Below, piece after piece: positions 1-8,172 of a stretch of 64,000 bases of DNA; the first letter of the stretch is position 1; each line of letters starts with the position of its first letter. The notes under the pieces are model-generated. The model searched no databases and was not told the origin of the DNA. It saw only the letters and a program-made list of their open reading frames with translations. The position numbers and the translations under genes are program-made. This DNA comes from Nocardioides sp. Soil774 (GTDB taxonomy: Bacteria; Actinomycetota; Actinomycetes; Propionibacteriales; Nocardioidaceae). Where the stretch lies: assembly GCF_001428125.1 (NCBI RefSeq), contig NZ_LMSM01000012.1, positions 92,467-156,466 on the forward strand. The letters are read 5' to 3'.

Positions 1-813
1 CTGAACAGGTCGAGCGCGGTCTGCGTCCGAGCGAGCTCGCCCAGTGCCTGCGCCCGCCGGGCGTCGAGCGAGTCGGTGGACCCGAGGGCCCTCTGCGCAG
101 CCGCGCCGTGGGCGACGGCGTTCTCCAGGTCGATCGCGTCGGCGAGCCCGAGCTCGGCCTCGATCCGGACGGTGCCGGCGAAGTGCACGTCCTCGTCGTG
201 GATGGTCACGTGGCGGGGGTCGACGAACAGGTAGCCGTCCTCCGGATCGGAGGTGGGGTCGGCGGCGGCGAGGTCGAACCGCTTGATCGTCTCCGCCACC
301 AGGCGGTCGAGCTGCGCGGTGCCGATCTTCCCAGCCACGGCGGCGACCTGCGCGTCGACGAAACGGGCCGCGTCAGGGGTGAGCGCAGGTGACGAGTGGA
401 TGGTGGTATCCGCGACCAACCGGGCGCGCCAGGCCGGAACCCGCCCCGACTGGACCTGTGCCCACAACCGCGGCAGGCGGTGGCGCAGCTCGAGCGCGTG
501 CCCGATGAGCTTCTTCGCCGCGGTGGTCGAGATGCCGAGGACGGTGCCGAGCTCGGCGATGCAGAACTCCGCGACCAGCGGGCAGCCGTCGCCGGCGATG
601 GGCTCCTCGTGCTCGCTGCCGGGCACGGTGAACGCGGCCGCGGAGTGGATCGACTCGGGCGGGTGCAGGTCGGCCCAGCGGGCGGCGAGGTCGAGCTGAT
701 CAGCCGCCGCACGGTCCTCAGCGTCCTTTCGCGAACGGATCAACGCGAGCAGGCCGGCCGGGCTGAGGGCGTCTGCCTCAGCCTGTGCGAGTCCTGCCAG
801 CGTGCCGATCATG
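1..813 (-). CDS. DUF222 / HNH endonuclease-type protein, C-terminus cut by window edge
   Basis: The frame stays open from ATG 813 to base 1, giving 271 residues with no stop, so the C-terminus lies outside the window. The translation (starting MIGTLAGLAQAEADAL, later TTAAKKLIGHALELRHRLPRLW and SGRVPAWRARLVADTT) matches the helical DUF222 (13E12 repeat) region found in abundant actinobacterial HNH endonuclease-like proteins. In that family an HNH nuclease motif follows C-terminally; it would be off the edge and cannot be confirmed. A TAGAAT hexamer ends 7 bases before the ATG, so the mRNA may be leaderless. The role is uncertain; the family is repeated in many genomes and may be mobile. Confidence 0.75.
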
Positions 814-820
814 CGTTTGA

Positions 821-826
821 TTCTAG
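821..826 (-). promoter_or_regulatory. Putative -10 element (TAGAAT), leaderless start of the DUF222 gene
   Basis: TAGAAT lies 7 bases upstream of ATG 813, the spacing expected when transcription starts on the first codon. No clear -35 hexamer is seen. Confidence 0.45.
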
Positions 827-902
827 TGACCGCCACCGACAGCGGACCTGCGCGGAGCGAACTGGGGACAAGCCGACCACGCCGGCGCGGAGGCCTCGAA
901 GC

Positions 903-1544
903 TCAATGATGCTCGATCCCCGAGGGCGGTATGGCGGCCCGGAAGTGACCTTCCACCTGCTCGCGGGTGTACGGCGCCTCGGGCGGTGGAGCGGGCGCAT
1001 CGAGGCCGAACAGCTCGCGGAATGCCTGACGGTCGTTGACGAAGGGGACCGGGCGGTCGGGGACGGGTAGTTTCAGGAAGGCGCAGAGGGGATCCCAGCC
1101 CTGCGCGATGTCGTACTCGAGGAGCCGGCCGGGGGGCACGCCCGCCCGCACCTCGGCGTTGTGACGTTCGTACGCCGCCACGAGGTCGGTGGGCGTCTGG
1201 TCGGCGTAGGGGGCGCCGAAGGAGCGCTGGGTCAGGACGTGGCCGAACCGCGAGAGCTCGGCCAGCTCCGGCCCCACCTCGGCCCGGTCGAGGACCGGCT
1301 GCAGCATCAGCTGGTGGATCGTGTCGGCGTAGGAGCTCCACCAGCTGCCTGCCGATCGCACGGTCAGGAGCACCTTGGCGTCGGGATAGAGGGTCATGAG
1401 CTCGCGCCACAAGGAGCAGCCGGGCCAGTCGACCGTTGCCCCATATCCATCGAGGACGTCGGGCAGTCCCGTCGTGTCGCCCGTGGCCGCAGCCAGCCAG
1501 GCGGGGTGGTGGTCGAGGTGCGCCAGAGCCGTCGACGTGACGGG
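903..1544 (-). pseudogene. Sulfotransferase family protein, N-terminally truncated remnant
   Basis: The open frame runs from just after an in-frame TGA (1545-1547) to the TGA at 903-905. The translation (HLDHHPAWLAAATGD, GYGATVDWPGCSLWRELM, YPDAKVLLTVRSAGSWWSS) matches the middle and C-terminal part of the small bacterial sulfotransferase family, which moves a sulfuryl group from PAPS. The first roughly 35 residues, which in this family hold the phosphosulfate-binding loop (GxGRTGT type), are absent, and no ATG or GTG precedes the conserved part. The only standard start is TTG 1412, which would give 169 residues and remove still more of the domain. The upstream side abuts the oppositely oriented SRPBCC gene. 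It is most likely a non-functional remnant left by a deletion or rearrangement. Confidence 0.7.
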
Positions 1545-1609
1545 TCATGCCACCACGCCTGCGATGCTGGGTCCGTGACCCGACGCCGACCTCGCCCGAG
1601 AGCAACCCC

Positions 1610-2122
1610 ATGATCGGCGATCGGTGGGGTGTCACGGACGACGAGGTGCAGCGGCACTACGGGTGCGACGCGTTCGTGCCCGAGCCGACACTCGAGGCCT
1701 GGCGCGGGGTGACGGTGCACGCGGGGCCTGAGGCGGTGTGGGCGCGGTTGCGGCAGGTGCGGATCGCGCCGTACTCCTACGACCTGATCGACAACCTCGG
1801 CCGTCGCTCGCCGCGCGAGCTGCGCGACGTGCCCGAGCCACGACCCGGTGACCCGTTCACCCGCGCGTTCGGGCTCGACCAGGGCCGGGTGCTCGCGGTC
1901 GACGCCGGCCGCGAGCTCACCGCGCGGATCATGGGTGCGCACATGTCGTACGTCGTCGCCCCGCAGGAGGCGACCACACGCCTGCTGCTCAAGGTCAGCG
2001 CCCGGACCAGCAGGGTGGTCGCACCCGTGCTGTCGGTGGGCGACCTCGTCATGGCGCGCAAGCAGCTGCTCACCCTGAAGGCACTCGCGGAGGCCGACGA
2101 GCGGGGCCGGTCGACGGTCTAG
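1610..2122 (+). CDS. SRPBCC (START-like) family protein
   Basis: A 170-residue protein beginning MIGDRWGVTDDEVQRHYGCD. The segment WRGVTVHAGPEAVWARLRQVRIAPYSYD is typical of the N-terminal strand and helix of the SRPBCC/polyketide-cyclase fold, a hydrophobic ligand-binding pocket. It has no signal peptide or membrane segment. The ATG at 1610 was chosen because the family N-terminus begins here; the frame could extend back to 1547, but those residues look like random coding. No strong ribosome site is visible. It converges on ldh with a 4-base overlap of the 3' ends. The ligand and function are unknown. Confidence 0.75.
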   Translation: MIGDRWGVTDDEVQRHYGCDAFVPEPTLEAWRGVTVHAGPEAVWARLRQVRIAPYSYDLIDNLGRRSPRELRDVPEPRPGDPFTRAFGLDQGRVLAVDAGRELTARIMGAHMSYVVAPQEATTRLLLKVSARTSRVVAPVLSVGDLVMARKQLLTLKALAEADERGRSTV

Positions 2123-3057
2123 AGACCGAGGCTCCGCGCCACGGCGGTGACGGCCTCGGCCGACGCGGTGAGCGCCGCCCGCTCCTCGTCGCTCAGCGGC
2201 GTGGCCAGCACGCTCTCGACGCCGCTCCGCCCGACCCCCGACGGCATCGAGAGGCAGACATCGGAGATGCCGTGCACGTCGTCGAGCAGCGAGGTCACCG
2301 GCAGCACGCGGTGCTCGTCGTGCAGCACCGCCTCGAGGATCCGCGAGACGGCGAGCCCGATCGCGAGGCTTGTCGCGCCCTTGCCGGCGATGATCTCGTA
2401 GGCCGAGGACACCACCTGCTGGTGGATGCGGGCACGCGCCTCCTCGTCGAGGACGCGCGCGCCGTTGCCGGTCCAGTCCTTCACCGGGACGCCGCCGATG
2501 GTCGCGGTCGACCACAGCGGCACCTCGGAGTCGCCGTGCTCACCGGCGATGTAGGCGTGCACATTCTGCACGGCCACGCGGGTGTGCTCGGCGATCAGGA
2601 ACCGCAGGCGCGAGGAGTCGAGCACGGTGCCCGAGCCGAAGACCCGGTGCGCCGGCAGGCCGGAGAACTTCTGGGCGGCGTAGGTGACCACGTCGACCGG
2701 GTTGGTCACGACCAGCAGGAGCGCGTCGGGCGCGAGCTGCACCAGCGACGGCACCAGGTCGCGGCACATCGCGACGTTGGCGGCGGCGAGGTCGAGCCGG
2801 GTCTGGCCGGGGTCCTGCTTGGCGCCCGCGGTGATCACCACGACGTCGGCACCGGCACAGACCTCGAGGTCGTCGCTGCCGGTGATGCCCGCCATCGGCG
2901 TGAACTGCAGACCGTGGTTGAGGTCCAGCACCTCGGCACGCACCTTGCCGGCGTTGAGGTCGAACAGCGCCAGCTCGCGGCACGTGCCGCGGATCTGGGC
3001 GGCGTACGCGATGGCGGTGCCGACCGCCCCTGCTCCGACGACTGCGACCTTGGACAT
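2119..3057 (-). CDS. ldh: L-lactate dehydrogenase
   Basis: Reversible NADH-dependent reduction of pyruvate to L-lactate in the cytoplasm. The 312-residue protein opens with the Rossmann glycine motif VVGAGAVGTAIAY, has the substrate-loop segment DPGQTRLDL (catalytic Arg), VTNPVDVVTY, and the active-site histidine in IAGEHGDSEVPLWS. The length is normal for the LDH/MDH superfamily, and Gln in the PGQTR position fits lactate rather than malate specificity. ATG 3057 (MSKVAVVG) is preferred over GTG 3066 because an AGGG stretch lies about 8 bases upstream. It follows the hemerythrin gene by 18 bases, probably in the same transcript. Its 3' end overlaps that of the SRPBCC gene. Confidence 0.95.
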   Translation of the reverse strand: MSKVAVVGAGAVGTAIAYAAQIRGTCRELALFDLNAGKVRAEVLDLNHGLQFTPMAGITGSDDLEVCAGADVVVITAGAKQDPGQTRLDLAAANVAMCRDLVPSLVQLAPDALLLVVTNPVDVVTYAAQKFSGLPAHRVFGSGTVLDSSRLRFLIAEHTRVAVQNVHAYIAGEHGDSEVPLWSTATIGGVPVKDWTGNGARVLDEEARARIHQQVVSSAYEIIAGKGATSLAIGLAVSRILEAVLHDEHRVLPVTSLLDDVHGISDVCLSMPSGVGRSGVESVLATPLSDEERAALTASAEAVTAVARSLGL

Positions 3058-3075
3058 GGACGACACCCTGCCACG

Positions 3076-3708
3076 TCAGCGCCAGGCGGGCGCCACCTCG
3101 CGTCGGTAGCGACGGGCCAGGAGCAGGGTCAGCAGGCTGACGACCGGACCGGGGACGTGGGAGCGCAGCGACGACCGCTCCCGCTCCCCCGCACCGTCCT
3201 GCATCCACGCCAGGGAGTTGGCGGCGTCGACGATGCTGGCAGGGCGGAGCTTCTTCGCCATCTCCTTCCACTCGGGGTCGTCCTCCAGCGCGGCGGCGAT
3301 CGGCTCGAGGTCGCGCTCCTCGTGGACGAGGTGGCTCTCGACCACCTCCGAGCAGGCGGCCACGGCCTGCGCGGCGGTGGCGGCCTGTGCGGCCGACGGG
3401 GTCGCGACGACCGAGTCGATCGCCGAGGAGGCGGCGGCCAGCGCGTGCTTCATCGCTGCGTGCTCGGCCTCCATGTCGGCGAGCATGGCGTGGTCGTAGC
3501 CACGACGCTCGAGGAACGGCCAGATGTTGGCGTCCTCGGCCTCGTGGTGGTGGGTCAGCTCACGGACCAGGTTGCGCCACGCCCCGCGGACCTGCTCGGC
3601 CCGGGCGCGGTCACCGTCGGCCATCGTGCGCAGCGCCTGCTCGGTGCGCATGACGTCGCGGCGAACGGCGGAGTGGATGATCCGGTTCATGCTCAACGGC
3701 TCGGTCAT
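3076..3708 (-). CDS. Hemerythrin domain-containing protein
   Basis: A 210-residue cytoplasmic protein with a four-helix hemerythrin/HHE domain. The di-iron ligand pattern is visible: IIHSAVRRD near the start, LTHHHEAEDANIWPFLE, EAEHAAMKH and SHLVHEERDLEP. Such domains bind O2 or NO, or act in oxidative or nitrosative stress. The C-terminal 60 residues, ending in a short basic tail, are not recognised. A TAGCGT hexamer 6 bases before ATG 3708 suggests a leaderless transcript of its own although hisH ends only 16 bases upstream. It sits where hisA (priA) would commonly follow hisH. Confidence 0.9.
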   Translation of the reverse strand: MTEPLSMNRIIHSAVRRDVMRTEQALRTMADGDRARAEQVRGAWRNLVRELTHHHEAEDANIWPFLERRGYDHAMLADMEAEHAAMKHALAAASSAIDSVVATPSAAQAATAAQAVAACSEVVESHLVHEERDLEPIAAALEDDPEWKEMAKKLRPASIVDAANSLAWMQDGAGERERSSLRSHVPGPVVSLLTLLLARRYRREVAPAWR

Positions 3709-3714
3709 GACCGG

Positions 3715-3720
3715 ACGCTA
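3715..3720 (-). promoter_or_regulatory. Putative -10 element (TAGCGT), leaderless start of the hemerythrin gene
   Basis: TAGCGT ends 6 bases before ATG 3708, inside the 16-base gap after hisH. It suggests that the hemerythrin and ldh genes can be transcribed apart from the his genes. Confidence 0.4.
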
Positions 3721-3724
3721 GTCC

Positions 3725-4363
3725 TCACGCGCGCAGCGATGCGACCCAGTTCTTGAGTAGTTCTGCACCAGCATCACCGGACTTCTCCGGGTGGAACTGC
3801 GTCGCCGAGAGCGGTCCGTTCTCGACCGCGGCGACGAAGCGGTCGCCGCCGTGCTCGGCCCACGTCACCAGCGGTGCCGCCGTGCGGTCGTTGGTCACCA
3901 GCTCCCACGAGCGGGCGGCGTAGGAGTGCACGAAGTAGAAGCGCTCGTCCTCGATGCCGCTGAACAGGCGCGACCCGGCGGGAACCTCGACGGTGTTCCA
4001 GCCCATGTGCGGGACCACGTCGGCCTCGAGGCGGGTCACCAGTCCGGGCCACTCGTCGCAGCCGTCGGTCTCCACGCCGTGCTCGACGCCACCGGCGAAG
4101 AGCACCTGCATGCCCACGCAGATCCCGAGCACCGGGCGACCGCCGGCGAGGCGCCGCCCGATGATCCGCTCGCCCTTGATCGCGCGCAGCCCCGCCATGC
4201 AGGCGGCGTACGCCCCGACGCCGGGCACCACGAGCCCGTCGGCGGCCAGCGCGGTCTCGAAGTCACCGGTGAGGGTGACGGCGGCACCGGCCCGCTCGAC
4301 GGCGCGGACGACCGAGCGCAGGTTGCCCGAGCCGTAGTCGAGGACGACGACGTCTGGGGTCAC
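3725..4363 (-). CDS. hisH: Imidazole glycerol phosphate synthase, glutaminase subunit HisH
   Basis: A class I glutamine amidotransferase that supplies ammonia to HisF for imidazole glycerol phosphate and AICAR formation in histidine synthesis. The 212-residue protein shows the oxyanion segment YGSGNLRS, the nucleophile Cys in PVLGICVGMQVLF, and the His-Glu pair in TQFHPEKSG. Its ATG overlaps the hisB stop by 4 bases, so translation is probably coupled. No hisF or hisA (priA) follows; the next gene encodes a hemerythrin, so the partner cyclase must be elsewhere. Confidence 0.96.
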   Translation of the reverse strand: MTPDVVVLDYGSGNLRSVVRAVERAGAAVTLTGDFETALAADGLVVPGVGAYAACMAGLRAIKGERIIGRRLAGGRPVLGICVGMQVLFAGGVEHGVETDGCDEWPGLVTRLEADVVPHMGWNTVEVPAGSRLFSGIEDERFYFVHSYAARSWELVTNDRTAAPLVTWAEHGGDRFVAAVENGPLSATQFHPEKSGDAGAELLKNWVASLRA

Positions 4364-4968
4364 AGGCTGCCCTTGGTCGACGGCACCCCGGTCTCGCGCG
4401 GGTCGATCGCCACGGCATCGCGGAAGGCGCGGGCGAAGGCCTTGAACTGCGCCTCGACCAAGTGGTGCGGGTCGCGACCGGCCAGCACCCGCACGTGCAG
4501 CGCGAGGTGGGCGTGGAAGGAGATCGTCTCGAAGACGTGGCGCGTGAGGGAGCCCTGGTACGCCGCGCCGGTGCCGCCGATGGCGACGTAGACCTGGCCC
4601 TCGGGCTCACCGGTGTGGACGCAGTAGGGGCGGCCGGACACGTCGACGACGGCCTGCACGAGCGCCTCGTCGAGCGGGACGGTCGCGTCGCCGAAGCGGC
4701 GGATGCCGACCTTGTCGCCCAGCGCCTCGCGCAGCGCCTGGCCGAGCACGATCGCGGTGTCCTCCACGGAGTGGTGGCCGTCGATGTGCGTGTCACCCTC
4801 GGTGCGCACGACGAGGTCGGTCAGCGAGTGGCGCGCGAAGGCGTCGAGCATGTGGTCGTAGAAGCCCACGCCCGTGGACACCTCGGAGCGACCGGTGCCG
4901 TCGAGGTCCACCTCGACGGTGACCGTGGACTCCTTGGTCGTGCGCTCGATGCGCGCCGTGCGGCTCAT
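4360..4968 (-). CDS. hisB: Imidazoleglycerol-phosphate dehydratase HisB
   Basis: Dehydrates imidazole glycerol phosphate to imidazole acetol phosphate in histidine synthesis. The 202-residue monofunctional enzyme has the two metal-binding motif sets: GFYDHMLDAFARHS with DGHHSVEDTAI, and SFHAHLALHVRVLAGRDPHH further on. The phosphatase domain of enterobacterial HisB is absent, as usual in actinobacteria. ATGA overlaps link it to hisC upstream and hisH downstream. Confidence 0.96.
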   Translation of the reverse strand: MSRTARIERTTKESTVTVEVDLDGTGRSEVSTGVGFYDHMLDAFARHSLTDLVVRTEGDTHIDGHHSVEDTAIVLGQALREALGDKVGIRRFGDATVPLDEALVQAVVDVSGRPYCVHTGEPEGQVYVAIGGTGAAYQGSLTRHVFETISFHAHLALHVRVLAGRDPHHLVEAQFKAFARAFRDAVAIDPRETGVPSTKGSL

Positions 4969-6098
4969 GCGGGGGCCTCCATCTGCTGGGTCTCCATTGT
5001 CTCCACCAGCGCGTGGCGGAACACTGCCATCTCATCGGCGGTGCCGACCGACACGCGCAGCCAGCCGTCGGGGCCGGTCTCGCGGATCAGCACACCTCGA
5101 TCGACCAGGCCCTGCCAGAGTGCGTGGCGGTCGGCGAAGCGGCCGAAGAGCACGAAGTTGGCGTCGGAGTCGGCGACCACGAGGCCCTGCTCGCGCAGCC
5201 ACACCACGGTCGCGTCCCGCTCGGCACGCAGGTCGTCGACCTTGCCGAGGAGCTCGGGCGCGTGGCGCAGCGCTGCCAGCGCCGTCGCCTGCGTGACAGC
5301 GGAGAGGTGGTAGGGCAGGCGCACCACCCGGATCGCGTCGCAGATCGCCGGGTCGGCGGCCAGGTAGCCGAGGCGGGCGCCCGCCAGCGCGAACGCCTTG
5401 CTCATCGTGCGGGTCACCACGAGGTTGCGGTGGCGGGGCAGGAGCTCCAGCGCGCTCGGCGTGCCGGCGCGACGGAACTCGCCGTAGGCCTCGTCGACCA
5501 CGACCAGCCCACCGGGCTCGTAGGACGCCGCGGCCTCGCACAGCATCGACACCGCCTCGGGCGGCAGGGCCGTGCCGGTCGGGTTGTTGGGGCTGGGCAG
5601 CAGCACGACCGACGGCCGCCGCTCCTCCACCAGCTGCCGGGCGGCGTCGAGGTCGAGGGAGAAGTCCTCGGCGCGGTGGCCGGCGACCCACTCGGTCATG
5701 GTGTCGCGGGCGTACTCGGGATACATTGAGTACGTCGGTGCGAACGACAGCGCGACCCGACCGGGCCCGCCGAAGGCCTGCAGCAGCTGCAGCATCACCT
5801 CGTTGGAACCGTTGGCCGCCCACACCATCGCCGGCGTGATGTCGCAGCCGCCGGAGGTGTTGAGGTAGCCCGCCAGCGCCTCGCGCAATGCGACGAACTC
5901 GCGGTCGGGGTAGCGGTTCAGCGACACCGCCGCCTCACCGACCGCGCGTGCGATGTCGGCCGCGGCGACGGGCGAGGGGCCGTAGGGGTTCTCGTTGACG
6001 TTGAGCTGCACCGGCACCTGCTCCAGCGACATCTGGGGCGCGCCGTAGGGCTCGATCCCCTGCAGCTCCTCGCGCAGGGGTGGGAAGGACGCGCTCAT
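4965..6098 (-). CDS. hisC: Histidinol-phosphate aminotransferase HisC
   Basis: PLP-dependent transamination of imidazole acetol phosphate with glutamate to give histidinol phosphate. The 377-residue class I/II aminotransferase contains NENPYGPSP near the N-terminus, SPNNPTGTALP, VVDEAYGEF and the PLP lysine in TRTMSKAFALAGARLGY. ATG 6098 (MSASFPPLREELQG) overlaps the hisD stop by 4 bases; an in-frame upstream extension lies inside hisD and is rejected. It is the second gene of the hisDCBH unit. Confidence 0.96.
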   Translation of the reverse strand: MSASFPPLREELQGIEPYGAPQMSLEQVPVQLNVNENPYGPSPVAAADIARAVGEAAVSLNRYPDREFVALREALAGYLNTSGGCDITPAMVWAANGSNEVMLQLLQAFGGPGRVALSFAPTYSMYPEYARDTMTEWVAGHRAEDFSLDLDAARQLVEERRPSVVLLPSPNNPTGTALPPEAVSMLCEAAASYEPGGLVVVDEAYGEFRRAGTPSALELLPRHRNLVVTRTMSKAFALAGARLGYLAADPAICDAIRVVRLPYHLSAVTQATALAALRHAPELLGKVDDLRAERDATVVWLREQGLVVADSDANFVLFGRFADRHALWQGLVDRGVLIRETGPDGWLRVSVGTADEMAVFRHALVETMETQQMEAPA

Positions 6099-7417
6099 CG
6101 CTCGGGCGCGTCCGACTCGAACCGCACGCTGACGGCCTGCCCGTGACCGGGCAGGTCCTCCGCACCGGCCAGCGTCACGACGTGGTCGGCCACCTCGGCG
6201 AGCGCGGCGCGCGAGTAGTCGATGACGTGCACCGACTTGGTGAACGCGCGCACCGAGAGCCCGCTGGAGTGGCACGCACAGCCCGCGGTGGGCAGCACGT
6301 GGTTGGAGCCGGCGCAGTAGTCACCGAGGGAGACCGGCGACCACGGACCTACGAAGATCGCGCCGGCGTTGTTGACCCGGGCGGCGTGACCCGCCGAGTC
6401 GCGGGTCTGGATCTCGAGGTGCTCGGCGGCGTAGGCGTCGACCACGTCGACGCCCTGGTCCATGTCGGAGACCAGGACGATGCCCGACTGGCGCCCGCCC
6501 AGCGCGGTGCGGATCCGCTCGGTGTGGCGGGTGGCGAAGACCTGCTTGTCGAGCTCGGCCTCCACCGCGTCGGCCAGGGCGAGGGAGTCGGTGACCAGCA
6601 CCGAGGCGGCCATCGGGTCGTGCTCGGCCTGGCTCACCATGTCGGCGGCGACGCAGGCGGGGTCGGCGCTGTCGTCGGCGAGGATCGCGATCTCGGTGGG
6701 CCCGGCCTCGGAGTCGATGCCGACCACCCCACGGAGCAGGCGCTTGGCCGCCGCGACGTAGATGTTGCCCGGGCCGGTCACCAGGTTGACCGGCGCGCAC
6801 GGGCCGGCGCCGTAGGCAAACATGGCGATCGCCTGGGCGCCGCCGACGGCGTAGACCTCGTCCACGCCGAGCAGGGCGCACGCGGCCAGGATCGTCGGCT
6901 CGGGCAGGCCGCCGCTGTTCTTCTGCGGCGGGCTCGCGAGCGCGATCGAGCGCACCCCGGCCACCTGGGCCGGGACGACGTTCATCACGACGCTGCTCAC
7001 CAGCGGCGCGAGACCGCCGGGAACGTAGAGCCCGACCCGGTCGATCGCGACCTTGCGGTGGGTGACGACGGCGCCGGGCGCGACCTCGCTGGTCACGTCG
7101 GCCTCGAGCTCGGCCTCGCACGTCATCCGCAGCCGGCGGATCGACTCCTCCAGCCCCGCGCGCACAGCCGGGTCGAGGTCGTCGAGCGCCGCCTGGATGG
7201 CCTCGCGCGACACCGTGATGTCGTCGCTGTCGACGCCGTCGAACTGCGCGGAGAACTCCGCGATCGCCTCGACGCCTCGGGCACGGACGGCGTCGATGAT
7301 CGGCTGCACCTGATGCGTGGCGGCCTCGACGTCGAACTCGGCGCGCGGCACGCTGGCGCGGTAGTCGACGGACGCCCGGTCGGCGTCCCGCAGGTCGATG
7401 CGACGGATCAGGGACAT
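6095..7417 (-). CDS. hisD: Histidinol dehydrogenase HisD
   Basis: Zinc- and NAD-dependent oxidation of histidinol to histidine, the last two steps of the pathway. The 440-residue protein has GPGNIYVAAAKRLL, SEAGPTEIAILAD, SQAEHDPMA and AAEHLEIQ, all family signatures, and the normal length. ATG 7417 (MSLIRRIDLRD) was chosen over an upstream extension; a TAGACT hexamer lies 7 bases before it, pointing to a leaderless mRNA. It is the first gene of the his cluster and is divergent from the LON-domain gene, whose start is 78 bases away. Confidence 0.97.
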   Translation of the reverse strand: MSLIRRIDLRDADRASVDYRASVPRAEFDVEAATHQVQPIIDAVRARGVEAIAEFSAQFDGVDSDDITVSREAIQAALDDLDPAVRAGLEESIRRLRMTCEAELEADVTSEVAPGAVVTHRKVAIDRVGLYVPGGLAPLVSSVVMNVVPAQVAGVRSIALASPPQKNSGGLPEPTILAACALLGVDEVYAVGGAQAIAMFAYGAGPCAPVNLVTGPGNIYVAAAKRLLRGVVGIDSEAGPTEIAILADDSADPACVAADMVSQAEHDPMAASVLVTDSLALADAVEAELDKQVFATRHTERIRTALGGRQSGIVLVSDMDQGVDVVDAYAAEHLEIQTRDSAGHAARVNNAGAIFVGPWSPVSLGDYCAGSNHVLPTAGCACHSSGLSVRAFTKSVHVIDYSRAALAEVADHVVTLAGAEDLPGHGQAVSVRFESDAPER

Positions 7418-7424
7418 GGCCCCG

Positions 7425-7430
7425 AGTCTA
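7425..7430 (-). promoter_or_regulatory. Putative -10 element (TAGACT) of the hisDCBH operon
   Basis: TAGACT ends 7 bases before hisD ATG 7417. It faces the LON-domain gene promoter across a 78-base divergent region. No recognisable -35 or attenuator is seen. Confidence 0.5.
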
Positions 7431-7483
7431 GGTTCCCCGGCGGGTCGGGCCGAAGTCGCGGGCCCACGCTGGACGGTGGCGGC

Positions 7484-7489
7484 TAGTCT
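7484..7489 (+). promoter_or_regulatory. Putative -10 element (TAGTCT), leaderless start of the LON-domain gene
   Basis: TAGTCT ends 6 bases before GTG 7496. No ribosome site is present, consistent with a leaderless start. Confidence 0.5.
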
Positions 7490-7495
7490 CGCCAC

Positions 7496-8161
7496 GTGAG
7501 CGCCGAGCTGCCGATGTTCCCGCTGAACACCGTCGTGTTCCCCGGGATGAGCCTGCCGCTCCACGTCTTCGAGGACCGCTACCGGATGCTGGTGCGCCAC
7601 CTGCTCACCGTCGAGGACCCGGCCGAGCGCATCTTCGGCACGGTCGCGATCCGCGAGGGCTACGAGGTCGGCGACCACGGGGCCCAGTCGGTCTACCGCG
7701 TCGGCTGCGTCCTCCAGCTCACCGAGGTCGAGCGCCGCGACGACGGCACGTTCGACATCGTCGCGGTGGCGCGCGAGCGGTTGATGCTGGAGGAGATGCA
7801 GCGCGGGGAGGAGTTCCCCCACGGCGTCGTCGACGTCATGGACGAGCCCGAGGTGGAGGTGCCTGCCGAGGTGCTCGACCGCGCCCGGTCGACCTTCACC
7901 GCGTTCCGCGCCGCGATGACCGAGCTCCAGGGCGACCCCTTCAGCGGCACGCTCCCCCGCGACCCCGACTACCTCGCGTGGACGCTGTCCGCGCTCACGC
8001 CGCTCCCGATGGCCGAGCGGCAGTCGCTGCTCGAGGCCAACGACGCGACCGAGCGGCTCGAGCTCGTGACGCGGCTGCTCACCGAGGAGCTCCGCGCGAT
8101 CAACGTCATCCCCTCGCTGCCCGCCACCCAGGTCGCCCGCACGGCCTGGTCGCCCAACTGA
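7496..8161 (+). CDS. LON peptidase substrate-binding (PUA-like) domain protein
   Basis: A 221-residue protein that begins ELPMFPLNTVVFPGMSLPLHVFE, the hallmark of the Lon N-terminal domain. The ATPase and Ser-Lys protease domains of Lon are missing, as in the stand-alone family. In Lon this domain recognises substrates; the stand-alone protein has no established function. The GTG start is inferred from the leaderless arrangement (TAGTCT 6 bases upstream). It is followed after 11 bases by the ybaK-type gene, probably as an operon. Confidence 0.9.
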   Translation: MSAELPMFPLNTVVFPGMSLPLHVFEDRYRMLVRHLLTVEDPAERIFGTVAIREGYEVGDHGAQSVYRVGCVLQLTEVERRDDGTFDIVAVARERLMLEEMQRGEEFPHGVVDVMDEPEVEVPAEVLDRARSTFTAFRAAMTELQGDPFSGTLPRDPDYLAWTLSALTPLPMAERQSLLEANDATERLELVTRLLTEELRAINVIPSLPATQVARTAWSPN

Positions 8162-8172
8162 TCGCCTCGCCG

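Noticed and set aside
1396..1578. A 60-codon plus-strand frame opposite the sulfotransferase remnant
   Set aside because: No start context and no conserved sequence; the minus-strand remnant explains the coding bias.
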